64,000 bases of DNA from Collinsella sp. An268 (GCF_002159765.1 NZ_NFJH01000001.1:124001-188000), one strand, 5' to 3'; positions 20,613-28,534 are shown, counted from the stretch's first letter. Notes: generated by a model not told the origin, from the letters alone. Made by a program: numbers and translations.

Positions 20613-20843
20613 ATGCTGCTGCAGGAGCTCATGCGCCGCCGCGCCTCCTACCGGAACGCCCTCACCGATAAGCCGTGGGGTGCGAAGGAGAGCTATGACC
20701 TCTGCCTCGATTCCGACCTGTTGGGTCGAGAGAAGTGCGCCGAGATCCTTATCGAGGCCGTGAGCGACCTCAAGCTCGACGCGCAGAAGTGCAAGGAGAC
20801 CATCGACCACATCATGGAGAAGTGGGCGGAAAACCACCGCTGA
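20613..20843 (+). pseudogene. Short protein matching the C-terminal end of a cytidylate kinase-like family
   Basis: This 76-residue frame has its own AGGGAAGGGG site and ATG. The segment RASYRNALTDKPWGAKESYDLCLDSDLLG, then CAEILIEAV, resembles the C-terminal third of the cytidylate kinase-like family (often seen as R-X-X-Y-Y-X-X-X-T-G-X-X-W-G and Y-D-L-C-L-X-S-X-X-L-G). The P-loop and nucleotide-binding core are missing, and the upstream sequence is folC in another frame. It is either a remnant or a small protein derived from one. Translation looks possible, so I call it a pseudogene only tentatively. Confidence 0.5.
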
Positions 20844-20954
20844 GCCTCCCTACCAGGGCGCCTGCGGCCGCGCTGTGGTCGCAGGCGCTCGTCGCGCTTT
20901 CGCCTGCCGCGTGACGGCCCGCGCCGACCGTTTTTCCCTGAGGCGCCGGGGGAG

Positions 20955-20960
20955 TATACT
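20955..20960 (+). promoter_or_regulatory. -10 element of the TSUP permease gene
   Basis: GTATACT contains a good -10 (TATACT) 59 bases before the GTG start. The upstream -35 is weak (T-rich, around 20932). Confidence 0.45.
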
Positions 20961-21018
20961 GAGAGCCCTGTGCCCGGCCGGCGCCGTATGCCCCGAGCCC
21001 GATTGTGGGGAGTTGCCC

Positions 21019-21807
21019 GTGTACGTACTGTTCTTCATCATCAGCTTCGGAGCGTCGATCATCGGCGCCATCTGCGGCATCGGCGGCGGCGTCATCATCA
21101 AGCCCGTGCTCGACGCGTCGGGGACGCTCCTGCCCGGCACCATCAACTTCCTCTCGGGATGCACCGTGCTCGCCATGACGTGCTACTCGGTGCTGCGCAA
21201 CCGCCTTTCGGGGGCCACCTCCATCGACGGCAAGACGGCGGTGCCGCTCGCGCTCGGCGCCGCGGTGGGCGGGCTCGCCGGCAAGCAGCTCTTCGACGTG
21301 GTGGAGGGCCTTTTCCCCGACCCGGGGCTCGCCGGCGCGGTCCAGGCGGTGGCGCTCGGCATCATCACGCTCGGCACCCTCGCCTACAACCTCAACAAGG
21401 CGCGGATCCGGACCCTTCAGATCACGGGCGCGCCGGCCTGCGTCGTCATCGGCTTCGCGCTCGGCGTCATGTCGTCGTTTTTGGGAATCGGCGGCGGCCC
21501 CATCAACCTCGTGGTGCTCTACTTCTTCTTTAGCATGGGCACCAAGATGGCGGCTCAGAACTCGCTCTTCATCATCCTGTGCTCGCAGGCTACGAGCACC
21601 GTCACGAGTTTGCCGACGGTGGACTTCAGCGTCATCGACGTCACGCTCATCATCGGCATGATCGTCTGCGGCATCATGGGCGGGGTCTTCGGCCGCCTCA
21701 TCAACAAGCGCATCGACGAGAAGCACGTTGACAAGCTCTTCAGCGGCCTTATGGTCGTCATCATCCTGGTGTGCGTGTACAACGCCGCGAAGCACCTCAT
21801 CGCCTGA
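21019..21807 (+). CDS. Sulfite exporter TauE/SafE-family (TSUP) membrane permease
   Basis: The 262-residue protein has about eight transmembrane helices arranged as two repeats. Each repeat holds the family glycine motif: GAICGIGGGVIIKPVL near the N-terminus and SSFLGIGGGPINLVVL in the second half. Family members export or import small organosulfur or sulfite-type anions. A GTG start is chosen because GGGGA lies seven bases upstream; TTG at 21013 is possible. Its stop overlaps the start of the CLC gene, suggesting co-expression. The substrate is unknown, although sulfite export would fit a sulfatase-bearing genome. Confidence 0.88.
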   Translation: MYVLFFIISFGASIIGAICGIGGGVIIKPVLDASGTLLPGTINFLSGCTVLAMTCYSVLRNRLSGATSIDGKTAVPLALGAAVGGLAGKQLFDVVEGLFPDPGLAGAVQAVALGIITLGTLAYNLNKARIRTLQITGAPACVVIGFALGVMSSFLGIGGGPINLVVLYFFFSMGTKMAAQNSLFIILCSQATSTVTSLPTVDFSVIDVTLIIGMIVCGIMGGVFGRLINKRIDEKHVDKLFSGLMVVIILVCVYNAAKHLIA

Positions 21808-23174
21808 TGGCCGGGCGGATGAAGGGGGAGGGCGCCCCGCGGGCGGGCGCGTGGAGCGAGGGCATCAAGCTGCAGGAACGCGCCCTCATGATGGATGCGC
21901 GCCGGAGCCTGCGCAATCTGCGCGAGTCGACGCGGCTTATGGCGCTCGTGCTTCTAGTTGCCTGCGCCATGGGGGCGGCGGCGTGGGCGTTCCTCGCGGC
22001 GCTCGATGGGGTGACCGCGTTTCGCGACGCCCACGGCTGGCCCGTGTTCTTGCTGCTGCCCGCGGTGAGCGTCGGGACCGCTTGGCTCTACCGCATGTAT
22101 GGCGGGGAGGCCGCGCGCGGCAACAACCTCGTGATCGACGGCGCGGTCACGGGCCGTGCGATCCCGTGGCTCATGGCGCCCTTCACGTTCGTCTGCTCGG
22201 TCGCCACCCACCTCGCAGGCGGCTCGGCCGGTCGCGAGGGCACGGCGGTGCAGATCGGCGGGACCATCGCCGACGCCGTGTCGCGCCGCTTTAATCTCGA
22301 GCCGCATGACCACCAGGACCTTATGATGGCGGGCATCGCGGCCGCCTTCGGCGGGGTCTTCGGCACGCCGCTCGCCGGGGCGTTCTTTGGGATGGAGATG
22401 TGCTACGTCGGGAAGCTCCATTACGCCGCCGGCGTCTACTGCCTCGTCGCGTCGTTTGTCGGCGACTCCGTGGCGACGCTTCTCGGCACGCCGCGCGAGG
22501 CCTACATCATCGGGCGCATCCCGGAGCTGGGGCCGGAGACCATCGCGCTGGCGGTGGCGGCAGGTTTGGTGTTCGGCGTCGCGGCGCGTCTGTTCTCGGG
22601 CGCCATCCGCGTCGTCAGGCGCTTCTATGCGGCGCGCATCACCAACTACCTCGCGGCGGCCCTTGTGGGGTCGCTCGTGCTTCTCGGCGTCTACGCCGCC
22701 TTCGGTCTCTGGCGCTACGCGGGGCTCTCGACATGGCTCGTGGAGGCGGGCTTCGAGGGTGGGACCACGCCCGTGGACGCTCTTTGCAAGCTGGTCGTGA
22801 CGGCGCTCACCCTCGGCGCCGGGTATCAGGGCGGCGAGGTGACCCCGCTCTTCGGCATCGGCGCGGCCCTGGGCGGCTGGATCGGCGCGGTTGCGGGCAT
22901 GGCCCCCTCGTTTATGGCCGCGCTCGGGATGGTGGGGCTCTTCGGCTCCGCGCTCAACGTCCCCATCACCACCATCATGCTCGGCATCGACCTGTTTGGC
23001 GGCCATGCCGCGCCGTACTTCGTCATCGTGTCGTTCGTGGGCTATCTCATCGCGGGGCATCGCGGTGTCTACCCGGCCCAGCGCATCGTCACGCCCAAGT
23101 GGCGCTCGCTCGGCGGCGACGCGGGCGACACCGTGGAGCAGGTGATCGAGCGGCACCGCGACGGGGTGGTGTAG
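21807..23174 (+). CDS. CLC-family antiporter, fluoride-type (CLC-F)
   Basis: The protein has 455 residues with about ten hydrophobic helices. The glutamate gate segment is GGSAGREGTAVQIGG, with Thr where chloride-type CLCs have Pro, and the anion-site loop reads ARGNNLVIDGAV instead of the chloride-type GSGIP. Both features are known in the fluoride/proton antiporter branch. Such proteins expel fluoride to protect enolase and pyrophosphatase. The ATG overlaps the TSUP stop, but it lacks a clear ribosome-binding site; starts at 21819 or 21888 are possible. No fluoride riboswitch was recognised upstream. Confidence 0.83.
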   Translation: MAGRMKGEGAPRAGAWSEGIKLQERALMMDARRSLRNLRESTRLMALVLLVACAMGAAAWAFLAALDGVTAFRDAHGWPVFLLLPAVSVGTAWLYRMYGGEAARGNNLVIDGAVTGRAIPWLMAPFTFVCSVATHLAGGSAGREGTAVQIGGTIADAVSRRFNLEPHDHQDLMMAGIAAAFGGVFGTPLAGAFFGMEMCYVGKLHYAAGVYCLVASFVGDSVATLLGTPREAYIIGRIPELGPETIALAVAAGLVFGVAARLFSGAIRVVRRFYAARITNYLAAALVGSLVLLGVYAAFGLWRYAGLSTWLVEAGFEGGTTPVDALCKLVVTALTLGAGYQGGEVTPLFGIGAALGGWIGAVAGMAPSFMAALGMVGLFGSALNVPITTIMLGIDLFGGHAAPYFVIVSFVGYLIAGHRGVYPAQRIVTPKWRSLGGDAGDTVEQVIERHRDGVV

Positions 23175-23184
23175 CGGCCGCGCC

Positions 23185-23230
23185 GCCGTGCCGGTGATCA
23201 CGCGCGCGGAGCGCCGCGCGGGCGCACGGC
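23185..23230. terminator. Hairpin between the convergent CLC and anSME genes
   Basis: GCCGTGC (23185-23191) pairs with GCACGGC (23224-23230), and a nested CGCGCGG (23203-23209) pairs with CCGCGCG (23214-23220). The location between convergent genes fits a bidirectional terminator without T-tracts. Confidence 0.5.
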
Positions 23231-23237
23231 AGGGGCG

Positions 23238-24332
23238 CTACCGCCGTGCGAGCGCGCGGGCGATGGTGCGCATCGCGGGCGCCGCGTCCTCCAGAAACGC
23301 GCGGTACCCGCACCAGTCCTCGCGGTAGTATGCGATGTTCAGGCGCTTGCAGTTCCTGTGGCAGATGCCCTCGAAGGGACAGTCGGCGCAGGATGCGCAG
23401 GGGCGCCGCGGCTCTGAGAGAAACGCGGCGAGCGCCGGCGCGGCGGCGAGGTCTTCCAGGCTGTCGGTCGCGATGTTGCCGAGCCGGTACTCGTCGAGCA
23501 CGTAGAAGTCGCACGGGTAGACGTCGCCCGAGCTCTCGACCACAAACTGCGGCGCGCACGCGCCGAGCATGCCGCACTGCTGCGGGCGTACACCGGCGAA
23601 AAGCGGGATGAGGTTGTCGAAGAGCGTGACGGACCGGTACCGGCCGCGCTGGAACTCCTCCACCCACAGGCGGAAGAACGCCTTGTAGAACGAGGCGAAC
23701 AGCTCCGGCGTGAGCGAGTACTCGTCCTCGGTGTCATCGAGGCCGGGCAGGCAGGGGATGAGCTGGATATAGTCGAAGTCCTCGCGCTGGTAGAAGCGGT
23801 AGAGCTTCTGCGGGCGCTTGGCGAGCTGCGCGGTGAGCACGGTAAGGATGTTGAAGGCGACGCCGTGCGCGCGCAGGCGGGCGATCGCGTCCATGACGCG
23901 ACGGTACGTGCCAGACCCCAGGGCATCAGGGCGGAGCCAGTCGTGCAGGTCGCGGTAGCCGTCGAGCGAGACGCCGGTCAGAAAGCCGTGCTCTGCCAAA
24001 AACGCCGCCCACGCGTCGTCGATCAGGTACCCGTTGGTCTGGATGGCGTAGTGCACGGTCTGGTGCGTGCGGTGCGCCTCCACGTAGGAGCAGAAGGCCT
24101 CGAAGTACCCGAGGCCGGCGCAGGTGGGCTCGCCGCCCTGGAAGGCGAAGGTGATGTCCGCGTCGTCTGCCAGGGCGAGCGCGCGGTCGATGAGGGCGCG
24201 CATGGTGCCCTCATCCATCACCCCGTGGTTGCGCACCGCGCGATGCTCCGACACGTCGGCGTAAAAGCAGTAGCGGCACCGCATGTTGCAAAGCGCCGAG
24301 GCGGGTTTTACGAGGAAACTGATGCGCTTCAT
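23238..24332 (-). CDS. Anaerobic sulfatase-maturating enzyme (radical SAM, SPASM domain)
   Basis: The protein has 364 residues, typical of anSME. The radical-SAM motif CNMRCRYC has cysteines 15, 19 and 22. FAFQGGEPT is the SAM-binding GGEP, and the SPASM region carries clusters CGMLGAC, VYPCDFYV and CASCADCPFEGICHRNCKR that bind two auxiliary iron-sulfur clusters. It oxidises the active-site Cys (or Ser) of sulfatases to formylglycine. The two Cys-type sulfatases at 4.7-8.4 kb are its likely clients. The ATG follows GGAGG. It is monocistronic and faces the M18 peptidase gene. Confidence 0.93.
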   Translation of the reverse strand: MKRISFLVKPASALCNMRCRYCFYADVSEHRAVRNHGVMDEGTMRALIDRALALADDADITFAFQGGEPTCAGLGYFEAFCSYVEAHRTHQTVHYAIQTNGYLIDDAWAAFLAEHGFLTGVSLDGYRDLHDWLRPDALGSGTYRRVMDAIARLRAHGVAFNILTVLTAQLAKRPQKLYRFYQREDFDYIQLIPCLPGLDDTEDEYSLTPELFASFYKAFFRLWVEEFQRGRYRSVTLFDNLIPLFAGVRPQQCGMLGACAPQFVVESSGDVYPCDFYVLDEYRLGNIATDSLEDLAAAPALAAFLSEPRRPCASCADCPFEGICHRNCKRLNIAYYREDWCGYRAFLEDAAPAMRTIARALARR

Positions 24333-24383
24333 GGGGCCTCCGCGGAAGGGGCGGGCAGATGGCGGCGATATCGCCGGCCCTCT

Positions 24384-24389
24384 ACTATA
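24384..24389 (-). promoter_or_regulatory. -10 element of the anSME gene
   Basis: On the minus strand TATAGT lies 52 bases before the anSME ATG. A perfect 12-base palindrome, GGCGATATCGCC (24364-24375), sits between it and the start and could be an operator or a leader element. Confidence 0.45.
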
Positions 24390-24435
24390 GCGCAGGGCGC
24401 GATGCCGGCGCGCGTGCGGGGTCCCGCCGTGCTAA

Positions 24436-24451
24436 GCTGGTATCAACCAGC
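24436..24451. promoter_or_regulatory. Inverted repeat upstream of the M18 aminopeptidase gene
   Basis: GCTGGT and ACCAGC flank ATCA to give a perfect 16-base palindrome 28 bases before the start. It may be a regulator site in the divergent region shared with the anSME gene. Confidence 0.45.
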
Positions 24452-24479
24452 AGACGAGTTGTGAGGATGTGGTGCCGTG

Positions 24480-25838
24480 ATGGCAGATGAGGTCGGTGCT
24501 CTGGACGGGGACGCGCTCGCGCAGGCGCGGGGGCTCATGGCGTTCATCCGTGAGAGCCCCAGCATGTTCCACACGGCGGCGGCCGTGCGGCGCCGGCTCG
24601 ATGCGGCGGGGTTCACGTACCTCGCCGAGGACGCCGCATGGGATATCGAGCCGGGCGGGCGCTATTACACGTGCCGCAACGCCTCGAGCGTCGTCGCGTG
24701 GGCGGTGGGCTCGCGCCCGACCGGCGGGGCCTCCCGCTATCATTTTCAGGTCGCCGCGGCGCACGGCGACTCGCCCACGTTCAAGCTCAAGAGCAACGCG
24801 CTTCTGGAGGGGCCCGCGGGCGTTCAACGCCTGAACGTCGAGCCCTACGGGGGCATGATCGATTACACGTGGTTCGACCGCCCGCTCACGCTCGCGGGCC
24901 GCGCCCTCGTACGGGTCGGGGGCCGCGTGGAGAGCAGGCTCGTGGCGCTTGACGGCCCGGTCGCGCTCATCCCGAGCCTCGCCGTGCACCTCGACCGCGG
25001 CGTCAACGGGGGCTTCGCCCCCAATCGCGCGCGCGACCTCTGCCCGGTCATCGCGGCGTCGCCCCTTCCCGACGGAGGCACCGGGGCGCTCGTCGCCCAT
25101 GAGCTCGGCGTCGCGCCCGAGGACCTCGTCTCCTCCGACCTCTTCCTGGTCGCCATGGACGAGCCGCGGCTTTGGGGCCCGGGCGACGCGTTCCTCTCCG
25201 CCCCGCGCCTCGACGACCTCATGTGCGCCTACACCGCGCTCACGGGGTTTTTGGAGGCGGACGAGCCCGCCTCGGTCAACGTGTATGCCCTCTTCGATAA
25301 CGAGGAGGTGGGCTCGAATACCAAGCAGGGCGCCCTCTCGACGCTGCTTTCCGACGTGCTCGCGCGCACCTCGGCCTCACTTGGCCTCTCCGACGAGGAC
25401 CTGCGTCGCGCCCTCGCCCGCTCGTTCATGGTGAGCTGCGACAACGCGCACGCGGTGCATCCCAACCGCCCCGACGTCTACGACGAGGGAAACCGCTGCC
25501 GCTTGGGCGGGGGCATCGTCATCAAGGAAGCGGCGAACCAGCACTACTGCACCGACGCCTTCAGCAGGGCGGCCATGATCGAGGTTTGCCGTCGGGCCGG
25601 CGTGCCGTACCAGACGTTTGCCAACAGGAGCGACCAGGCGGGCGGCTCGACGCTCGGCAACCTTTCCAACATGCAGGCGAGCATGCACGGGGTCGATGTG
25701 GGCTGCGCCCAGTGGGCCATGCACTCCGCCTTCGAGACGGCGGGCGCGGCGGACGTGGCGCTCGCCGTGCGCACCCTCTCCGCGTACTTCGCCTGCGACC
25801 TTCGTATCGAGGGGGCGGACGGTTTCGAGGTGCGCTGA
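24480..25838 (+). CDS. M18-family aminopeptidase
   Basis: The 452-residue cytoplasmic metallopeptidase shows the M18 motifs: VAAAHGDSPTFKLK with the first zinc His and bridging Asp, YALFDNEEVGSNTKQGA with the catalytic Glu pair, SCDNAHAVHPNRPD, and the C-terminal MHGVDVG. Members prefer N-terminal aspartate or other residues and form dodecamers. I start at ATG 24480; a GTG three bases earlier is equivalent. It is transcribed divergently from anSME, with no functional link apparent. A housekeeping role in peptide breakdown is likely. Confidence 0.92.
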   Translation: MADEVGALDGDALAQARGLMAFIRESPSMFHTAAAVRRRLDAAGFTYLAEDAAWDIEPGGRYYTCRNASSVVAWAVGSRPTGGASRYHFQVAAAHGDSPTFKLKSNALLEGPAGVQRLNVEPYGGMIDYTWFDRPLTLAGRALVRVGGRVESRLVALDGPVALIPSLAVHLDRGVNGGFAPNRARDLCPVIAASPLPDGGTGALVAHELGVAPEDLVSSDLFLVAMDEPRLWGPGDAFLSAPRLDDLMCAYTALTGFLEADEPASVNVYALFDNEEVGSNTKQGALSTLLSDVLARTSASLGLSDEDLRRALARSFMVSCDNAHAVHPNRPDVYDEGNRCRLGGGIVIKEAANQHYCTDAFSRAAMIEVCRRAGVPYQTFANRSDQAGGSTLGNLSNMQASMHGVDVGCAQWAMHSAFETAGAADVALAVRTLSAYFACDLRIEGADGFEVR

Positions 25839-25872
25839 GCGCCCGGTTTGCGCCGTATGCCGATGCGCGCGG

Positions 25873-25908
25873 GCTGGAGCTGAGTCCAGCGATAGGTAGC
25901 GGTATGAT
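25873..25908 (+). promoter_or_regulatory. Hairpin and -10 element before the ROK regulator
   Basis: GCTGGA (25873-25878) pairs with TCCAGC (25885-25890) around a six-base loop, possibly the end of the peptidase transcript. TATGAT at 25903-25908 is a good -10 for the ROK gene, 60 bases before its ATG. Confidence 0.4.
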
Positions 25909-25967
25909 ACAGCCATCTGGTTTGAGCGGCGTCCCTAGGGGCGCCGCGAGCATGATGGGGGAGAGTC

Positions 25968-27239
25968 ATGGCTCAGGTGCCTTGCGTGGGGACCGCTCGT
26001 CTCAACAGCCGCGCGGTGCGCGATCACAACCTCGCGCTCGTGCTGCACGCGCTCGAGCGGAATCACGGCGGCTCGCGCTCGCTGGTGTGCGGCGCGACGG
26101 GCCTCACGCCGGGCGCCGTCACGCTGCTCGTGAACGAGCTCATGGACGCCGGCTTCCTCGTGACGAGCGATACCATGGAGGCAGAAGGCGGCCGCCGCAA
26201 GAAACAGCTCTCTTTCTCCGACGACTCCTATCCCGTGGCGGTGATCGAGCTGGTGCCCGGTCGGGTGAGGCTCGTATGCGAGGCCTTCGGCGGCGCGCGC
26301 CTCGTGGACGAGACGTATGAGCGCGACTTCCGCGGTGCGGACGCCGGGGATTTCGCAGCGTTTGCCGCCGAGCTCATCTGCGGTCTCGCGCGGCGGCTCG
26401 ATGCGGAGGGGCGCCTTCCCCTCCATGCAGTGGGCGTCATCACCTCCGCGCCGGTGCGCTCCAACCGCTCCGAGGTGCTCGCCAACCTCGATTTCGGCTG
26501 GGAGATGATGGACTTCGGGGCGCTTATCACCCGTGCGCTCGCGGAGCACGGCGTCTCGGCGCCCGTTGTCCTCCTCAAGGATGCCGACTGCGCCGCCTGG
26601 GCGGAGGTTCGCCATATGGAGGACGAGGGCGGGCCGATGCCTGCAGGCACGCTCTTCATCTCCTCCAACGACGGCATCGGCGGCTCGTTCATTCTCGGCG
26701 ATCGCATCTACAACGGGCCCCTCGGGACGGGGATGACCATAGGGCATATCCAGCTCAACCCCGAGGGGGAGCTCTGTTGCTGCGGCAAGCGGGGCTGCCT
26801 CACCACCTATGCGGGGGCGGACGCCCTCCTCGAGGCGAGCGGGCTCGGCCCCTATGCGCGCGCCCACGGGCGGGATGCGGCCGTATGTGAGCTCAGGCGC
26901 CGGTGGCAGGCGGGCGAGGAGCCGGCGCACGGCGCGGTGGAGCGAGCCATCCGCTACGTGCGCGTGGCGATAGAGATCGCGCTCACGCTGCTTGTCGCCG
27001 ACTGCGTGATCGTGGGCGGGTACCTCGCAACGTGCCTCGATGAGATCCTCGCCGTCGAGAACGGCTTCAGCTCTCTCGGCGTCGAGGGCGTGACGGCGCT
27101 CCGCCCTGCGGCGCTTGGGTCCGACGCGGCGGTCTTGGGCGGTCTCATGCGCATGCGCGGCGCCCTCATCGACCATGCGGCGGAGCTCATGCGCGGCGAG
27201 CCGCTCGACGCGGCGACGCTTCTGCAGGACACGTTGTAA
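25968..27239 (+). CDS. ROK-family transcriptional regulator (NagC/XylR type)
   Basis: The 423-residue protein combines an N-terminal winged helix (residues about 15-80, NSRAVRDHNLALVLHALERN and GLTPGAVTLLVNELMDAGFL) with a ROK kinase-like sugar-binding domain. FISSNDGIGGSFILG is the phosphate/sugar loop, and GHIQLNPEGELCCCGKRGCLTTYAG holds the zinc-binding His and Cys residues. Such proteins repress sugar catabolic genes until a sugar or sugar phosphate binds. No target operon lies beside it. It is preceded by its own promoter and followed by a hairpin. Confidence 0.9.
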   Translation: MAQVPCVGTARLNSRAVRDHNLALVLHALERNHGGSRSLVCGATGLTPGAVTLLVNELMDAGFLVTSDTMEAEGGRRKKQLSFSDDSYPVAVIELVPGRVRLVCEAFGGARLVDETYERDFRGADAGDFAAFAAELICGLARRLDAEGRLPLHAVGVITSAPVRSNRSEVLANLDFGWEMMDFGALITRALAEHGVSAPVVLLKDADCAAWAEVRHMEDEGGPMPAGTLFISSNDGIGGSFILGDRIYNGPLGTGMTIGHIQLNPEGELCCCGKRGCLTTYAGADALLEASGLGPYARAHGRDAAVCELRRRWQAGEEPAHGAVERAIRYVRVAIEIALTLLVADCVIVGGYLATCLDEILAVENGFSSLGVEGVTALRPAALGSDAAVLGGLMRMRGALIDHAAELMRGEPLDAATLLQDTL

Positions 27240-27303
27240 GGGGAGATTGTCGCCCAGGTCACACGCGGCGGCTCTGGCGCCGGGCCCATGCGATACCGTA
27301 CGT

Positions 27304-27327
27304 CCGGGGCGGAGCGCGGCGCCCCGG
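27304..27327 (+). terminator. Terminator-like hairpin after the ROK gene
   Basis: CCGGGGCG (27304-27311) pairs with CGCCCCGG (27320-27327) with an eight-base loop and is followed by GGCGTTTC. The short T-run makes it a weak candidate. Confidence 0.45.
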
Positions 27328-27368
27328 GGCGTTTCGGCTAGAGAAGCTGCGCGAGCTTGATCAGGGCG

Positions 27369-27794
27369 ATGACGATCGACCCCCGCCGCCACGACACCCT
27401 TGAGGGCGGCTCGCTCGATGCGCTCCTGGAGTTCCGCGACCCCTCGGGGGCGCCCGCCGCATCCACGGTCTTCCATCGCCTCGGTGATGCGCCCGTGGTA
27501 TGCTACTGCGCCCCCGATCATCCGCTTGCCGCTGCGGGCACGGTGAGCCTCGACGAGCTCGCCGGCGCAGGCAAGGTTGCCATCTGCAACCCGTATACCG
27601 CGGCGGCGGGCATCGCCTACGTCGTCGTGCCGTGCATACCCGACCTGTCCAAGATGGGACTGGTTGCGGTGCCCCTCGGGGGCGGCGATCCCCTTGTGTT
27701 TGGGGTGCGGGTGCGGCGCGGACGCATGACGCATGCGCTCAGCGCCTTCGTTCGCGCCCTCGGGACGTATGTTGAAGAGGTCGCGAACGGCTAG
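27369..27794 (+). pseudogene. Fragment of a LysR-type regulator (effector-binding domain remnant)
   Basis: The 141-codon frame (ATG 27369, alternative TTG 27357) contains GGSLDALLEF, then PVVCYCAPDHPLAAAGTVSLDELAG, which matches the middle of a LysR substrate-binding domain, and ends like one (MGLVAVPLGGGDPLVFGVRVRRG, then SAFVRALGTYVEEV). The DNA-binding half is absent, and roughly 50-60 residues seem deleted between AICNPYTAAAG and IAYVVVPCIPD. No ribosome-binding site is apparent. It is therefore probably a decayed gene. It ends within 20 bases of a large inverted-repeat element. Confidence 0.6.
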
Positions 27795-27804
27795 GGATGA
27801 TAAT

Positions 27805-28049
27805 AAGTAACCCCCCTTGGACAAAACCCGCATCGAAATAATGGTTACGTCCTTCGGCGAACGCATTGAATGGGTCGCCGCACCTTCACCATGGTCGGTT
27901 CAAGGCCCAAGATGACGCGTTGGCATCCCCACAAGGCGCATTTGCGCGGGAAAAGGGGTTTCCAAACGGTATCGGTAGGGTGCTTCAGGTATCGAGAGAG
28001 GCGCCGATGATTATTTCGATGCGCATTTTGTCCATGGGGGGGGGTTATT
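27805..28049. repeat. Element bounded by imperfect inverted repeats of about 38-40 bp
   Basis: The left arm (27805-27842, ending GCATCGAAATAAT) and right arm (28010-28049, beginning ATTATTTCGATGCG) are inverted copies. They share ATTATTTCGATGCG, TTTTGTCCA and a G-run followed by TTA, with a few mismatches. They enclose about 170 bases without a convincing gene. The arrangement fits a MITE-like element, a decayed insertion sequence or a long hairpin. It fills most of the 363-base gap between the LysR fragment and the next gene. Confidence 0.7.
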
Positions 28050-28157
28050 TATATCTGGGGAACCGGTCATTCACGCGGCGGTTCTCTGTGTTTCCCGCTG
28101 ATCGATGGGATTTGGCTTCCGCGGCGTCCAACCTCGCTTACCGCTGGTGCACCTATG

Positions 28158-28454
28158 CTAAGACACTGCGTTGCGACGGCGATGCTCCCTAATCAGCGCC
28201 AGTGCGAGCAGGGCAAGTACCAATGCGTCGAGTATGAGGGCGCAGGCAAGAAACGCGCCGACGGTATCGGCAAAGCCGGACGTGTCGCCTCGCTGCGCAA
28301 AGCCCCAGAGGCACCAGATGACGCCCGTCAGGGAGCCGAGGGCGCAGGCGACTGAGTCGAAGGCGACAAGGCTCCCGAACCGGGCGGCAACCGCCGCGCA
28401 GCCGGCGAGCACGGTGGCGATGATGCCGAGGCCGAGGGTGACGTATGCGTCCAT
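28158..28454 (-). CDS. Small membrane protein of unknown function
   Basis: The 98-residue protein starts at an ATG preceded by AAGGAGG on the minus strand. It has three hydrophobic stretches: about residues 5-28 (VTLGLGIIATVLAGCAAVAA), 31-52 (VAFDSVACALGSLTGVIWCLWG) and 66-88 (AFLACALILDALVLALLALAL). It ends in a basic tail (REHRRRNAVS). I know no family for it. It is transcribed away from the AIM24 gene. A 15-base tandem repeat lies 51-80 bases upstream of its start. Confidence 0.65.
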   Translation of the reverse strand: MDAYVTLGLGIIATVLAGCAAVAARFGSLVAFDSVACALGSLTGVIWCLWGFAQRGDTSGFADTVGAFLACALILDALVLALLALALIREHRRRNAVS

Positions 28455-28504
28455 GGGGACCTCCTTGCGTTGAGGCTCGGTCGTCGGCTCGTTTATACCC
28501 ACAC

Positions 28505-28534
28505 ACACACAAGCTATGCACACACAAGTTATGC
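28505..28534. repeat. Tandem duplication of a 15-bp unit
   Basis: ACACACAAGCTATGC is followed at once by ACACACAAGTTATGC, two copies with one difference. It lies in the divergent promoter region of the small membrane protein and the AIM24 gene and extends from an (AC)n run, so slippage is the likely origin. Confidence 0.8.

Noticed and set aside
20844-21018. Fluoride (crcB) riboswitch upstream of the TSUP-CLC gene pair
   Set aside because: I looked for the conserved crcB-like blocks and found none; only GC-rich stems are present.
27866-28192. 108-codon plus-strand frame within the inverted-repeat element
   Set aside because: It has no good ribosome-binding site, mixes the repeat arm with flanking sequence, and its repeat-derived part (MIISMRIL) simply mirrors an antisense frame in the other arm.
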